Below, piece by piece: positions 8,810-17,449 of a stretch of 64,000 nt of DNA. Origin of the DNA: Sunxiuqinia sp965230765 (lineage in GTDB: Bacteria > Bacteroidota > Bacteroidia > Bacteroidales > Prolixibacteraceae); NCBI GenBank assembly GCA_965230765.1, contig CBDDLR010000001.1:496001-560000 (forward strand), in the 5' to 3' direction. Numbering within the stretch: position 1 is the first letter of the stretch; each line of letters opens with the position of its first letter. A program made the translations under genes and the position numbers. A model generated the notes under the pieces. The model ran no database searches. It had not been told where the DNA came from and saw only the letters and a program-made list of their open reading frames with translations.

Positions 8810-9811
8810 ATGAAAGCACTTAAGAGAATCTTGCTTGGCATCCTAATCGTAGTTGCCTTGTTAGTTGTTATCGCATTTTTCCTCCCCCAAAATGTACATG
8901 TTGAACGCTCTTTAGAAATGAATGCCCCTGCAAAGGTTGTGTATAACCAAGTTATTGACCTGCACAGCTGGGACAAGTGGGCAAAATGGAACCAGATTGA
9001 TCCTGAAATGAAAGTTGAGTATGTCAACAAAGGTTTTGGCGAAGGCGCTGGTTACAACTGGACAAGCGAACACCCAAACGTAGGGAATGGCAAACTGTTA
9101 ATCACTGAAGCTGTTCACTACGATTCTATTGCAACTTCCATGGATTTTATGGAGGAAGGTACGGCAAATGGCTATTTTCTTTTTAAAGAAGAAGCTGGGA
9201 AAACGAATGTAGTTTGGGGATTTGATACCGACCTGGGATACAATCCCGTAGCCCGTTGGTTTGGATTAATGTTCGATAGAATGATTGGTGCAGACTTTGA
9301 AGAAGGGCTTGAAAACCTGAAGGTTGTTTCGGAGACCATTCTTGCAGAAAAACAACCGATTGTTGAAATACGTGATATGCCAGCTGTAAAAGTGGTAAGC
9401 ATTCGTGAAACCATTGAGTATACAGAAATTGCACAAAAAATGGGTGAAATGTATGGTAAACTTTTGAAATTTGCTAAAAAAGAACAACTGGAAATGATTG
9501 ATGTCCCTATTGCCATTTATCACAAATTTGATGGGGTAACAATTGATCTTGAGTGCGCTATCCCGGTTAATGCTTTGACCGAAAATACCGGGGACACATT
9601 TGAGAGTAAAGAAATCCCTGCAAGGGATTATGTGCATGCCGATCATTTTGGGGATTACATGCAGCTTGAAAAAACCCACAGCTTTATTCAGAAATGGATG
9701 AATAAGCGCCAGATTGATATGGCAGGAAGCCCGATTGAGCGCTATTTTACTGATCCGCAAAACGAACCGGACACAGCCAAATGGCACACTTCAGTTTACT
9801 ATCCAATTTAA
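8810..9811 (+). CDS. Membrane-anchored SRPBCC (polyketide cyclase-like) domain fused to a GyrI-like effector-binding domain
   Basis: 333 residues. One N-terminal hydrophobic segment (residues ~5-25) anchors the protein. Residues ~30-175 are an SRPBCC lipid-pocket domain (VERSLEMNAPAKVVYNQV, then SWDKWAKWNQID). Residues ~185-333 are a GyrI/Rob-like small-molecule-binding domain (VVSIRETIEYTEI, ARDYVHADHFGDY). The fusion is common in Bacteroidota and suggests a sensor or carrier of a hydrophobic ligand at the membrane. There is no DNA-binding domain, so it is not itself a transcription factor. Monocistronic, with a terminator 9 bases after the stop. Function unknown. Confidence 0.82.
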   Translation: MKALKRILLGILIVVALLVVIAFFLPQNVHVERSLEMNAPAKVVYNQVIDLHSWDKWAKWNQIDPEMKVEYVNKGFGEGAGYNWTSEHPNVGNGKLLITEAVHYDSIATSMDFMEEGTANGYFLFKEEAGKTNVVWGFDTDLGYNPVARWFGLMFDRMIGADFEEGLENLKVVSETILAEKQPIVEIRDMPAVKVVSIRETIEYTEIAQKMGEMYGKLLKFAKKEQLEMIDVPIAIYHKFDGVTIDLECAIPVNALTENTGDTFESKEIPARDYVHADHFGDYMQLEKTHSFIQKWMNKRQIDMAGSPIERYFTDPQNEPDTAKWHTSVYYPI

Positions 9812-9820
9812 AACAATATA

Positions 9821-9845
9821 AACCGGCTTCGGCCGGTTTTTTTTA
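9821..9845 (+). terminator. Rho-independent terminator
   Basis: Stem AACCGGC / GCCGGTT around a stable TTCG tetraloop, followed by eight or more T on the plus strand. It ends transcription of the SRPBCC-GyrI gene and touches the stop codon of the convergent TPR gene. Confidence 0.9.
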
Positions 9846-10577
9846 CTTCATCATAGTTGAGTTCAAAAAATCATCCAACCATTTTAACTTACCATATTTT
9901 TCCTCAAGTTGCCGTTTTTGCTTTTCAAATAACTTTTGATCCTCCAATTCGTAATAGCCCTTCACGATAAATACTTCAACCATAATTCTCAAATAATTAC
10001 AGTTGGTGGAATCCTTATTGAATAACTGAAGTGATTTCTGATAACTTTCAATGGCTTTGGCTTTATCGCCTCCAAACATTTTGGGACGATTATATAACGA
10101 ATTCCCATGCTCCAGCCAAACCATCGGTTCGTTTGGGTTCAGGGAAATGGCTTTTTCAATATTCCGTTCAATTCTGGGGCCAAGAAAAGGTGCTTTGTAA
10201 ATTGCCAATGGAATTTTAAAGGCATCAAAAGCAGCGTTGAAACTGATCAAACGAGAGTCTTCCGGATGCTTTTTTAGCAATACTTTTAACCGTTTATCTG
10301 TGTTCTCAACTTGTTCTTTCGCCTTCTTGCGCTGACCAGTTCCTAAATAGTAACCAACCAAACCATATTCAGCCTGCACAACCAATAGCTGACCATCAAA
10401 ATCGTTATCATATGCCTCTTTAATCTCATTCACCCAACCTGTCCACTTGCTCATATCACCTTCAATGTAAGCATAGTGCAGTTTACTTCGATATTCTTCC
10501 AATGGTGGAATTGTTGCAAAAGACACCTTCGCAAAAAGAAATAAAATAACTAAACAGGTAAAACGCGACCTTTCCAT
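9843..10577 (-). CDS. Exported TPR-repeat protein at the end of the carotenoid minus arm
   Basis: 244 residues with a signal peptide (cleavage near VSFA-TIPP) and helical repeats that read as tetratricopeptide repeats, for example AIESYQKSLQLF near residue 190 and the segment NPNEPMVWLEHGNSLYN. Its start overlaps the glycosyltransferase gene by 28 bases, so it is translated with the carotenoid-decoration genes. It may organise carotenoid handling at the envelope, but this is only a guess from position; TPRs indicate protein-protein contacts, not a reaction. It is the last gene of the minus-strand arm. Confidence 0.75.
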   Translation of the reverse strand: MERSRFTCLVILFLFAKVSFATIPPLEEYRSKLHYAYIEGDMSKWTGWVNEIKEAYDNDFDGQLLVVQAEYGLVGYYLGTGQRKKAKEQVENTDKRLKVLLKKHPEDSRLISFNAAFDAFKIPLAIYKAPFLGPRIERNIEKAISLNPNEPMVWLEHGNSLYNRPKMFGGDKAKAIESYQKSLQLFNKDSTNCNYLRIMVEVFIVKGYYELEDQKLFEKQKRQLEEKYGKLKWLDDFLNSTMMK

Positions 10578-11644
10578 TCACTTTTCTTTTTAAACTTTAA
10601 CCGAATATTACGAAATACCAACTGCGTAAAAAACAACATCTGCAACGGATGATAAAACAGATTAGCCCAAACCCCTTGCCGACTTGCTTTTGATACTGCA
10701 ATACAGTTGATCATTACCAACACAAAATAGTATAACAGGTTCAACCATCCAAGGTAAAGGTAAACCAAAAATGGCCCAGAGATAAGCACTGCCCAAAAGA
10801 AAACCATCAACCATCGCTGCCCTAAAAAGAATTCATGGACATTCCTTGAAAAACCATTCAATGCCCCTTGATAGTTTTCGTACATCCTACAATACACGTC
10901 ATTCCTGCCAAGCAATACACCCACATGCATTCCCTTAATCTTCAACTTTCTGGCAATGTGGATATCCTCAACATTTTTGTTTTTTACTTGCTCGTGCCAT
11001 AAATTCTTGCGGTAATTTTGTGCATTAAAAAGCATAAACTGTCCATTTGCTGCTGAAAAAATCGAACTACGTGAACCTGAAACCAACAAAAGGGGAAGTA
11101 AATTCAACAATGCCCAATTCATAAATGGTACTGAAATTTGCTCTGAAAACCCCTGCATAATTTGTTGTGGAAAAATAGACAACAAGTCCAGCTTGTTTGA
11201 TTGCAAATGAGCAATAGCTTTTGATAGTGCATTCTCATTCAGAACAACATCAGCATCAATAAACAGGAAATAATCTCCCATCGCTTTTTTTGACAATTGA
11301 TGACAGGCAAAATTCTTCCCAGTCCATCCGGCAGGCAAATCTTCCCCACAAAAAAAGTTGATTCGATGATCCTTTTTCGACCATTCTTTTAGCAACTTAT
11401 TCGTCCCATCGGTTGAGTGATCATCACACACCCATATTTCTAAATTTTCGTGATTCGATTGCACCAATGAACTGAGCAAATCAGGCAGGTTTTTTTCTTC
11501 ATTTCTTGCTGGAATGAGTACCGATATTTTGGACAGATTTACATCTTTTATTTCAGGCAGATATAATTTCCCAAAATAATTGGCGAGCACGACGATTGTT
11601 CGCATTCCAATAAACAACAATATTCCCCAAGCGATAAACTCCAT
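10550..11644 (-). CDS. Family 2 glycosyltransferase, CrtQ-like (carotenoid glycosyltransferase candidate)
   Basis: 364 residues. One N-terminal membrane segment, a GT-A domain with PARNEEKNLPD, VCDDHSTDGT, the metal-binding DADVVL, and a GQRWL box, then two or three C-terminal membrane helices. This layout matches the CrtQ-like enzymes that attach glucose to carotenoids. Placement between the acyltransferase and the TPR gene in the crt cluster supports sugar transfer to the 1'-hydroxyl made by CruF. The ATG directly abuts the acyltransferase stop codon. Donor sugar and acceptor remain inferred; it could instead act on a lipid. Confidence 0.78.
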   Translation of the reverse strand: MEFIAWGILLFIGMRTIVVLANYFGKLYLPEIKDVNLSKISVLIPARNEEKNLPDLLSSLVQSNHENLEIWVCDDHSTDGTNKLLKEWSKKDHRINFFCGEDLPAGWTGKNFACHQLSKKAMGDYFLFIDADVVLNENALSKAIAHLQSNKLDLLSIFPQQIMQGFSEQISVPFMNWALLNLLPLLLVSGSRSSIFSAANGQFMLFNAQNYRKNLWHEQVKNKNVEDIHIARKLKIKGMHVGVLLGRNDVYCRMYENYQGALNGFSRNVHEFFLGQRWLMVFFWAVLISGPFLVYLYLGWLNLLYYFVLVMINCIAVSKASRQGVWANLFYHPLQMLFFTQLVFRNIRLKFKKKSEWKGRVLPV

Positions 11645-12250
11645 TTAGCTTTCCTGTTTTTTTATGCATTCGTTACGAAACAAATTATATGCTGGCTCAA
11701 GCTTACTTGCATCTATATCCCGAAACTCTTTGACATACAGTCGAATTAAAGGCTTTGGACTACTATGGTAATCTGTTAGCGCAACACAAAAGAAAACGTG
11801 TACACTGTCACCTAAATTATGAAGCAACCATTCAGCCCCTTTTTGAAAATGCACTTTCTTAGCGTGCTGAGATTCTATTTCACCTTGTGGAAAAAGGCAA
11901 ACCAGATTAGCTGGATTTTTCAACACCTCCCTTGAGTACTTGAGCGAATAAACTACATCCCTGGTATTTTTCTTTACAGAATAAGCACCACAACGGCTCA
12001 TAAACCAATACTTCTTAACCTGTTCTTCCTGCATCATCACGTGGAACTTTTTTTTGAAGTGCCGTTTACTTAAATACAATGCCCAGTAGCCATCCCACCA
12101 ACTAAAATGGTTCTGCAAAAGAAGAACCGACTTGCTCAAATCAGGAACTTGGCCATGAACCTCGATTCCCCTAAAATGAAATTTCATCTTCATTCTAAAA
12201 TAATGATCAAAAAACCACAACGTAAGCCTATGATGCTGTGCTTTAATCAT
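11645..12250 (-). CDS. PlsC-type acyltransferase (candidate carotenoid-glycoside acyltransferase)
   Basis: 201 residues from the ATG at 12250. The in-frame upstream start (12268) lies inside crtW; the later ATG overlaps the crtW stop by 8 bases and is the coupled start. Catalytic block: NHFSWWDG (the HX4D motif), and the glycerophosphate-acyltransferase block FPQGE near residue 125. It is short compared with PlsC (about 240) and has no clear membrane anchor. In crt clusters such enzymes acylate the sugar of carotenoid glycosides; that role is inferred from position next to the CrtQ-like transferase. A 1-acylglycerol-3-phosphate acyltransferase role in phospholipid synthesis is the alternative. 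Confidence 0.8.
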   Translation of the reverse strand: MIKAQHHRLTLWFFDHYFRMKMKFHFRGIEVHGQVPDLSKSVLLLQNHFSWWDGYWALYLSKRHFKKKFHVMMQEEQVKKYWFMSRCGAYSVKKNTRDVVYSLKYSREVLKNPANLVCLFPQGEIESQHAKKVHFQKGAEWLLHNLGDSVHVFFCVALTDYHSSPKPLIRLYVKEFRDIDASKLEPAYNLFRNECIKKQES

Positions 12251-12935
12251 GATTGAATATCCCTTCATCTTTTAGTTGGTACAACTTCCACCAGGGAGTT
12301 TGGGGTGCTTCATGATGTTCCCAATGATAGCCAAAAAAGTAGCATGACAGCATAGCCCACCAATGTGGCCCTTTTTGGCTTCTTGCACGATGGGGTTGCA
12401 TGAAGTTATTATGCGGTTTGCGATGAGGCAAATAGGTTCCAACAAAAAATAACTGGAACGTAGCCAATATGGCTGGGATCATCCAGAACAGAATCAAACG
12501 ATCTGTATCAACCCAAATTTTCAGAATGTTAAAGGCAATTGCCATAAACAAAAACTGCCAGATGGTAGCATATCGTTTCAAAAAAATGAACCACCAAACA
12601 AAAAAGTTTTGAGACCTGATGTAAAAATCCGGGTCTTTTGCAGTGCCCGGAAATTGATGGTGCAAATAATGGTTAGTCCGTAATTTACTGTATGAAAGAC
12701 CAGCAAACATCAGGCTCGAAATCCATCCAAAAACAGTATTTACTGACCGCCGTTTAGCTATCAAACCGTGCATGGCATCGTGGCCGGTAATAAACAGTCC
12801 GGTATAAAGATAGGCTTGAATGACAATGTGAAAATAAACCCACAGGTTGCTTAAAGATAGTTCTACAAACAACAAGCAATATACCAGGTGGCACAGCCAG
12901 AATAAAACGACCAATATGGCGATCAAAACTCCCAT
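12243..12935 (-). CDS. crtW: Beta-carotene ketolase, CrtW type
   Basis: 230 residues from the ATG at 12935; the longer frame to 13118 overlaps cruF by more than 170 bases and is rejected. Membrane di-iron oxygenase of the fatty-acid hydroxylase superfamily with the three histidine clusters: TGHDAMHG, NHYLHHQFPG, and YHWEHHEAPQTPWWKLY near the C-terminus, which is the CrtW signature. It adds the 4-keto group to a beta-ionone ring. Four hydrophobic spans are visible. It lies 5 bases after cruF and overlaps the acyltransferase by 8 bases. No CrtZ hydroxylase is in the cluster, so the ring is predicted to be keto without a 3-hydroxyl. Confidence 0.9.
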   Translation of the reverse strand: MGVLIAILVVLFWLCHLVYCLLFVELSLSNLWVYFHIVIQAYLYTGLFITGHDAMHGLIAKRRSVNTVFGWISSLMFAGLSYSKLRTNHYLHHQFPGTAKDPDFYIRSQNFFVWWFIFLKRYATIWQFLFMAIAFNILKIWVDTDRLILFWMIPAILATFQLFFVGTYLPHRKPHNNFMQPHRARSQKGPHWWAMLSCYFFGYHWEHHEAPQTPWWKLYQLKDEGIFNHD

Positions 12936-12940
12936 AGCCA

Positions 12941-13591
12941 CTATTTCAATAGAATATTTAAACCAACAAAAAACAGAATTTGTATGATGATTAGTGTTGA
13001 AGCCAACCCATTTTCTATTTTCGGTTTTATCCACCACATTAAAAAGAAAATCACCACCGAAACCAAATACCAATCGAGGTAATTTTTTAGTGGCACAACA
13101 CCGCCAGCCCAATTCCACATGTCTATCTTCATGGCTACTGGCTCAAGAACAAAATCGAACCCAACCATGAGCAATGATGCGAGAAAAACAAAGTACCATT
13201 TGTTTCTAAATTTTGGGAAACTTGCGTAAAAGCAATAGCACAAAATCAACCAATTCAGACCAATTAAAAGTGGTGTTTCAAATACCTTCACCCCTAGCGA
13301 TTGTCCGTATTTGTATTCCCCAAATAATATGCCTGTATTCGTTCCTAAAATTTCTACAAAAATTCCAATAGCGAAAATCAACACAAAAACAAGAATGGTT
13401 TTAGCATCAACCGATTTTTGAAAAGAAAAAAGCAAAACCGCTGAAATCAAAATGTTCAGAGGCACCAATTTTTCAAACAAGGGAAAAGTGATGGACATGC
13501 TAAAACCAATCAAACCAACCAGGTAAAAAATAATCAGAAAAGCCTTTGCATAGTCAACTCTCGAAAATTTATTTAATTGAATTGCGCTCAT
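12941..13591 (-). CDS. cruF: Carotenoid 1',2'-hydratase, CruF type (DUF422)
   Basis: 216 residues, about seven membrane helices. Conserved DUF422 features: FVEILGTNTGILFGEYKYG near residue 78, TPLLIGLNWLI, and GFDFVLEPVAMKIDMW near residue 145. CruF-type enzymes add water across the 1',2' double bond of the psi end of lycopene-like carotenoids, creating the tertiary hydroxyl that CrtD-type desaturases and glycosyltransferases then use. It overlaps the 3' end of crtD by 23 bases. Bisanhydrobacterioruberin hydratase is the archaeal relative, but the neighbouring CrtD and CrtW make a monocyclic C40 product the likely one. Confidence 0.87.
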   Translation of the reverse strand: MSAIQLNKFSRVDYAKAFLIIFYLVGLIGFSMSITFPLFEKLVPLNILISAVLLFSFQKSVDAKTILVFVLIFAIGIFVEILGTNTGILFGEYKYGQSLGVKVFETPLLIGLNWLILCYCFYASFPKFRNKWYFVFLASLLMVGFDFVLEPVAMKIDMWNWAGGVVPLKNYLDWYLVSVVIFFLMWWIKPKIENGLASTLIIIQILFFVGLNILLK

Positions 13592-15038
13592 TTTCTTTAA
13601 TCAATTTTTCAACAATTTTTGCCGATGACAAACAAAGTGGGATTCCCCCACCCGGATGCACTGACCCCCCGACAAAATACAAGCCCTTTATTTTTCGGTG
13701 AAAGTTTGGATGGCGGTTAAAAGCCGAAAAGCGGCTATTTGAACTTGGCCCATACAAAGCACCGCGAAAAGAAGATGTATTCTGTTCAATTTTCACTGGA
13801 TCAAGTATTTGCTCAAACAAAATATGCGGTTCAATGTTTTCGCCAAGCAACCGATTTAGTTTGGCAACGATCTTCTTTCTAATTTTTTTTATCTGCTTAC
13901 CCCATTCCTGACCAACATTTTCAGGAACATTGATCATAACAAACCAATTTTCCATTCCATAGGGTGCGTCGCTCTTATTTTCCTTACTACTTATAAATAG
14001 ATAAATAGTAGGATCAGCGTACAAAATCTTTTTTTCGAACAAGCTGTCAAACTCTTTGCGGTAGTTATTGCTAAAAAAAACATTGTGCAGATCGAGCTCT
14101 GGAAACTCTTTGTCCATTCCCCAGTAGAAAATCAATGCCGAAGAAGATCGTTCCGCTTTTTTAAGTTTCTTCAGTTTTTTTGGGTCTGGCAAAATTTTTG
14201 AATAAAAGTGGTAAACATCCACATCGCTGATCACGATGTCACTTTCAACCAAATGACCATTCAGAAATAGTCCACGAGCTCGTCCATTTTCAACATCTAC
14301 TGTTTTTACTTCAGCATTGAAATGAAAGTTTACGTTCAATCTTTTTGCCTGCTCAACCAAAGCATCAACAATTGCTCTCATTCCCTGCCCTGGGAAATAT
14401 GCTCCAAGATTGTGTTCCAGGTGAGAAATAACCTGCAATGTCCCCGGGGTTTCATATGGGCTGGAGCCGTTATAAGTGGCGTACCTGTCAAACAATTGTA
14501 TAATCCGCTCGTCTTTAAATCGTTTGGAATTTAATTGATGCAAAGTTTTAAAAGGATGAACTTTATAAAGCTGAAGAAAGCGTTTAAGGTTTGAAAATGT
14601 CAAAATATCTTTTAAGCGGTGAACCGGGTTGAATAAAAAAACAGGCGCTGTAATTTCGTAAATCTTAGCAGCCTCATTCAGGTAGTCAAGTATCCGAATT
14701 GGATCAATATCCATCTTCTTGTGCAGTACATGTGCAAACTTCCAGGGATCGGAATAGGCATTTATTCGCGTACCATCTTCGAAAAAATATCGTGTAATAA
14801 CTTCCAAGCGCCGATAGTCTATTTGCAGGTCATTATCCAGTAGTTCACCTACCAGGTTAGGCAAGGTAAAAAGGGATGGCCCCATATCAAAGCGAAATCC
14901 TTCTTGAACAATCTCACCTATTTTTCCACCTGGCATCGAAGACTTTTCAAACACATCAACTTCATGCCCCAAGCGGGCCATTCGAATGGCAGCAGCCAGC
15001 CCTGCAATACCTGATCCTATAATTGATGTTTTAAGCAT
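13569..15038 (-). CDS. crtD: 1-hydroxycarotenoid 3,4-desaturase, CrtD type
   Basis: 489-residue FAD-dependent desaturase of the CrtI family. N-terminal dinucleotide fold IIGSGIAGLAAAIRMARLG, then PGGKIGEI, and the C-terminal signature VGGSVHPGGGIPLCLSSAK, whose PGGGIPL form is that of CrtD-like rather than CrtI-like members. It inserts the 3',4' double bond next to the 1'-hydroxyl made by CruF. First gene of the minus arm, divergent from crtI across a 109-base spacer. Assignment as CrtD rather than phytoene desaturase rests on the second paralogue (15148) being the one paired with crtB, and on CruF next door. Confidence 0.85.
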   Translation of the reverse strand: MLKTSIIGSGIAGLAAAIRMARLGHEVDVFEKSSMPGGKIGEIVQEGFRFDMGPSLFTLPNLVGELLDNDLQIDYRRLEVITRYFFEDGTRINAYSDPWKFAHVLHKKMDIDPIRILDYLNEAAKIYEITAPVFLFNPVHRLKDILTFSNLKRFLQLYKVHPFKTLHQLNSKRFKDERIIQLFDRYATYNGSSPYETPGTLQVISHLEHNLGAYFPGQGMRAIVDALVEQAKRLNVNFHFNAEVKTVDVENGRARGLFLNGHLVESDIVISDVDVYHFYSKILPDPKKLKKLKKAERSSSALIFYWGMDKEFPELDLHNVFFSNNYRKEFDSLFEKKILYADPTIYLFISSKENKSDAPYGMENWFVMINVPENVGQEWGKQIKKIRKKIVAKLNRLLGENIEPHILFEQILDPVKIEQNTSSFRGALYGPSSNSRFSAFNRHPNFHRKIKGLYFVGGSVHPGGGIPLCLSSAKIVEKLIKENERNSIK

Positions 15039-15117
15039 ATGTGTATATAAATTTACGACATAAAGTCATTTATTTTCAAAAAATCTCTATTCTTAAAAAA
15101 CATTTTCGAAGTAATTT

Positions 15118-15145
15118 GTTTAATATTTTACAGAAATAATTAAAC
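15118..15145. promoter_or_regulatory. Inverted repeat in the crtD-crtI divergent promoter region
   Basis: GTTTAAT (15118-15124) and ATTAAAC (15139-15145) form a perfect 7-base inverted repeat with a 14-base spacer, ending two bases before the crtI ATG. It could be an operator or a small hairpin covering the ribosome-binding region. No known carotenoid regulator (MerR/LitR type) is encoded in the cluster. In such AT-rich sequence a chance match is possible. Confidence 0.35.
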
Positions 15146-15147
15146 AG

Positions 15148-16632
15148 ATGAAAAAGAAAGCACTTATAATTGGCACAGGACTAGCGGGTTTATCAACTGC
15201 CCTGCGGCTCATAAAAAATGGCTACGAGGTTGAAATGGTTGAAAAATATCACCAACCCGGCGGTCGACTGAACCTTCTTGAAAAAGATGGTTTTAAGTTT
15301 GACCTGGCACCAACTTTCTTCAGTATGAGTTACGAATTTAATGAACTGATTAACTACTGCGGAATAGATATGCCTTTCGAATTTGTGGAACTTGACCCAT
15401 TGTATTCGGTACATTTTGAAGGCGATAATCGTTCGTACTTAATCCACAAAAATATTCAGAAACTTGCTGCAGAATTTAAAGGCATTGAACCTGACTTTGA
15501 AAACAAAATAAAAAAGTTTCTTGACTCGGCCGGGGAGATTTTTCACGATACGGAAAACATTGTGATCAAGCAAAACTTTAATAATTTTCTGTCCTATTTA
15601 CTCCAACTTACCCGTGTCCCGGTAAAACATGCCCCAAAAATGTTCTATTCCATGTGGCGCGAAATGGAAAAAAACTTCGACTCATTTGAAGTAAAGGTAA
15701 TCTTCTCTTTGGTTGGTTTTTTCCTGGGGGCAACACCATTCGACACACCTGCAGTTTATTCCATGTTGAATTATACCGAAATGGTTCATGACGGATACTA
15801 CAATGTAAAAGGTGGCATGTACAAAATCGTGGAAGGCATTGTGAAGGAGCTTGACAAGAACAATGTTAAGATGAATTATGGTGTGGAGATTGAACGATAC
15901 ATTGAGCAAAATGGAAGGGTGAAATCGTTCTACGACAAATTGGGGAACAAGTGGGATGCCGACTTATTCGTGGTGAATGCTGACGCAGCTTCGTTCCGGG
16001 GTAAAGTGATGCAAAGAAAAGCCTTCTCGGATGAGAAACTAGACAAGAAAAAGTGGACACTGGCACCTCTGACCATTTATCTCGGACTTGACAAGAAAGT
16101 GGAGAATATGTACCACCATAATTATTTCTTGCGCAGGAATTTTGAAGAATACGCCATCAAAATTTTCAAGAATTCAATTAAGCTTGATAAGCCTTATTAC
16201 TACGTGAACATTCAGTCGATGCACAACCCAAATTACGCACCTGAAGGAAAGGAAAGTGTTTTCATCCTCTGCCCTGTTCCGGACTTACGTTTTAAACAAG
16301 ATTGGGGCGATGCAGAACAGATAGCTGATGGGATTGTGAAAGATTTAAGTGAACGAACTGGTTTTGACTTTGTTAAACATACTGAAAGTCGAACAATCAT
16401 TGATCCTGTTAGTTGGGAAAAAATGTTTAACTTGTATAGGGGAAGCGGATTAGGGCTTGCCCACGACCTAAACCAGGTTGGAGGCTTTAGGCCTTCGAAT
16501 AAAGATGAAAAACTGGAGAACCTCTACTACACGGGCGCATCTACAGTTCCCGGGACCGGGCTGCCAATGACCGTGATAAGTTCAAGGCTTGTAACAGAAC
16601 GAATAATAAAAGAACATGGATCTGTATCTTAA
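15148..16632 (+). CDS. crtI: Phytoene desaturase
   Basis: 494 residues. FAD-binding Rossmann start LIIGTGLAGLSTALRLIKNG, then QPGGRLNLLE, and the CrtI C-terminal signature GASTVPGTGLPMTVISSRLV. Converts phytoene to lycopene by four desaturations at the membrane surface. It begins the plus arm and overlaps crtB by 17 bases, the usual crtIB arrangement. About 30 percent similar by eye to the divergent crtD product, showing an old duplication. Confidence 0.92.
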   Translation: MKKKALIIGTGLAGLSTALRLIKNGYEVEMVEKYHQPGGRLNLLEKDGFKFDLAPTFFSMSYEFNELINYCGIDMPFEFVELDPLYSVHFEGDNRSYLIHKNIQKLAAEFKGIEPDFENKIKKFLDSAGEIFHDTENIVIKQNFNNFLSYLLQLTRVPVKHAPKMFYSMWREMEKNFDSFEVKVIFSLVGFFLGATPFDTPAVYSMLNYTEMVHDGYYNVKGGMYKIVEGIVKELDKNNVKMNYGVEIERYIEQNGRVKSFYDKLGNKWDADLFVVNADAASFRGKVMQRKAFSDEKLDKKKWTLAPLTIYLGLDKKVENMYHHNYFLRRNFEEYAIKIFKNSIKLDKPYYYVNIQSMHNPNYAPEGKESVFILCPVPDLRFKQDWGDAEQIADGIVKDLSERTGFDFVKHTESRTIIDPVSWEKMFNLYRGSGLGLAHDLNQVGGFRPSNKDEKLENLYYTGASTVPGTGLPMTVISSRLVTERIIKEHGSVS

Positions 16633-17449
16633 AAATAATATTGCTTGCAGTAAAATTACAACCCGCAATTACAGCACTTCATTCTCGCTTGGGGTCCGGG
16701 TGCTTCGGAAAGAATACCAAAATGGGGTTTATGCCATTTATGGTTTTGTTCGATACGCCGATGAAATAGTTGACACCTTTTTTGAACAAGACCAGCGAAC
16801 TATTTTTGATGAGTTTAAAAAGGATACGTACATTGCCATTGAACGTGGTTTCAGCATCAATCCTATTTTAGATAGCTTTCAATACGCCGTTAACAAATAT
16901 GGAATTGACCATGAATTAATTGAGGCATTCTTGGATAGTATGGAGATGGACCTGGATATGTCAACCTATCAACCAGATCTCCTTCAGAAATACATTTACG
17001 GATCAGCCGAAGTGGTTGGGTTAATGTGCCTTCGCATATTTTATCATGACGAACCTGAAAAATACGATGAATTAATTGCCCCTGCCCGAAAGCTGGGTGA
17101 AGCATTTCAAAAAGTAAACTTCCTGCGGGATGCCCAGGATGATTTTGAAAACAAAGGACGTGTTTATTTTAAGGATATCGATTTCAACAATTTCAATAAA
17201 CAAGCCAAGGAAAAAATTGAGGCAGAAATTGATCAGGATTTTAGAGAAGCATTCCGTGGCATAAAGCTTTTGAAAAAGGAAGTACGCTTTGGAGTTTACC
17301 TGGCTTACATTTACTATCTACGTCTTTTGCGAAAAATAAAACGTGCCAAGCCAAAAGAAATTCTTCAGCAGCGATACCGGATTTCAAATGCCAAAAAAGT
17401 ATATTTGCTTGCAAACGCATATGTGAAAAATACGTTCAATCTATTATAA
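16616..17449 (+). CDS. crtB: Phytoene synthase
   Basis: 277 residues, all-alpha isoprenoid synthase fold. The two aspartate-rich motifs are visible: YADEIVD (DxxxD) near residue 47 and NFLRDAQDD near residue 168, which bind Mg-diphosphate. It joins two geranylgeranyl diphosphates into phytoene, the first committed carotenoid step. Start ATG 16616 lies inside the end of crtI, and the stop directly abuts the ATG of the lycopene cyclase gene (17450), so crtI-crtB-cyclase are translated as one unit. Confidence 0.93.
   Translation: MDLYLKNNIACSKITTRNYSTSFSLGVRVLRKEYQNGVYAIYGFVRYADEIVDTFFEQDQRTIFDEFKKDTYIAIERGFSINPILDSFQYAVNKYGIDHELIEAFLDSMEMDLDMSTYQPDLLQKYIYGSAEVVGLMCLRIFYHDEPEKYDELIAPARKLGEAFQKVNFLRDAQDDFENKGRVYFKDIDFNNFNKQAKEKIEAEIDQDFREAFRGIKLLKKEVRFGVYLAYIYYLRLLRKIKRAKPKEILQQRYRISNAKKVYLLANAYVKNTFNLL

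Noticed and set aside
12936..13118. Longer start for crtW
   Set aside because: It overlaps cruF by over 170 bases, and the ketolase membrane and histidine features begin only after 12935.
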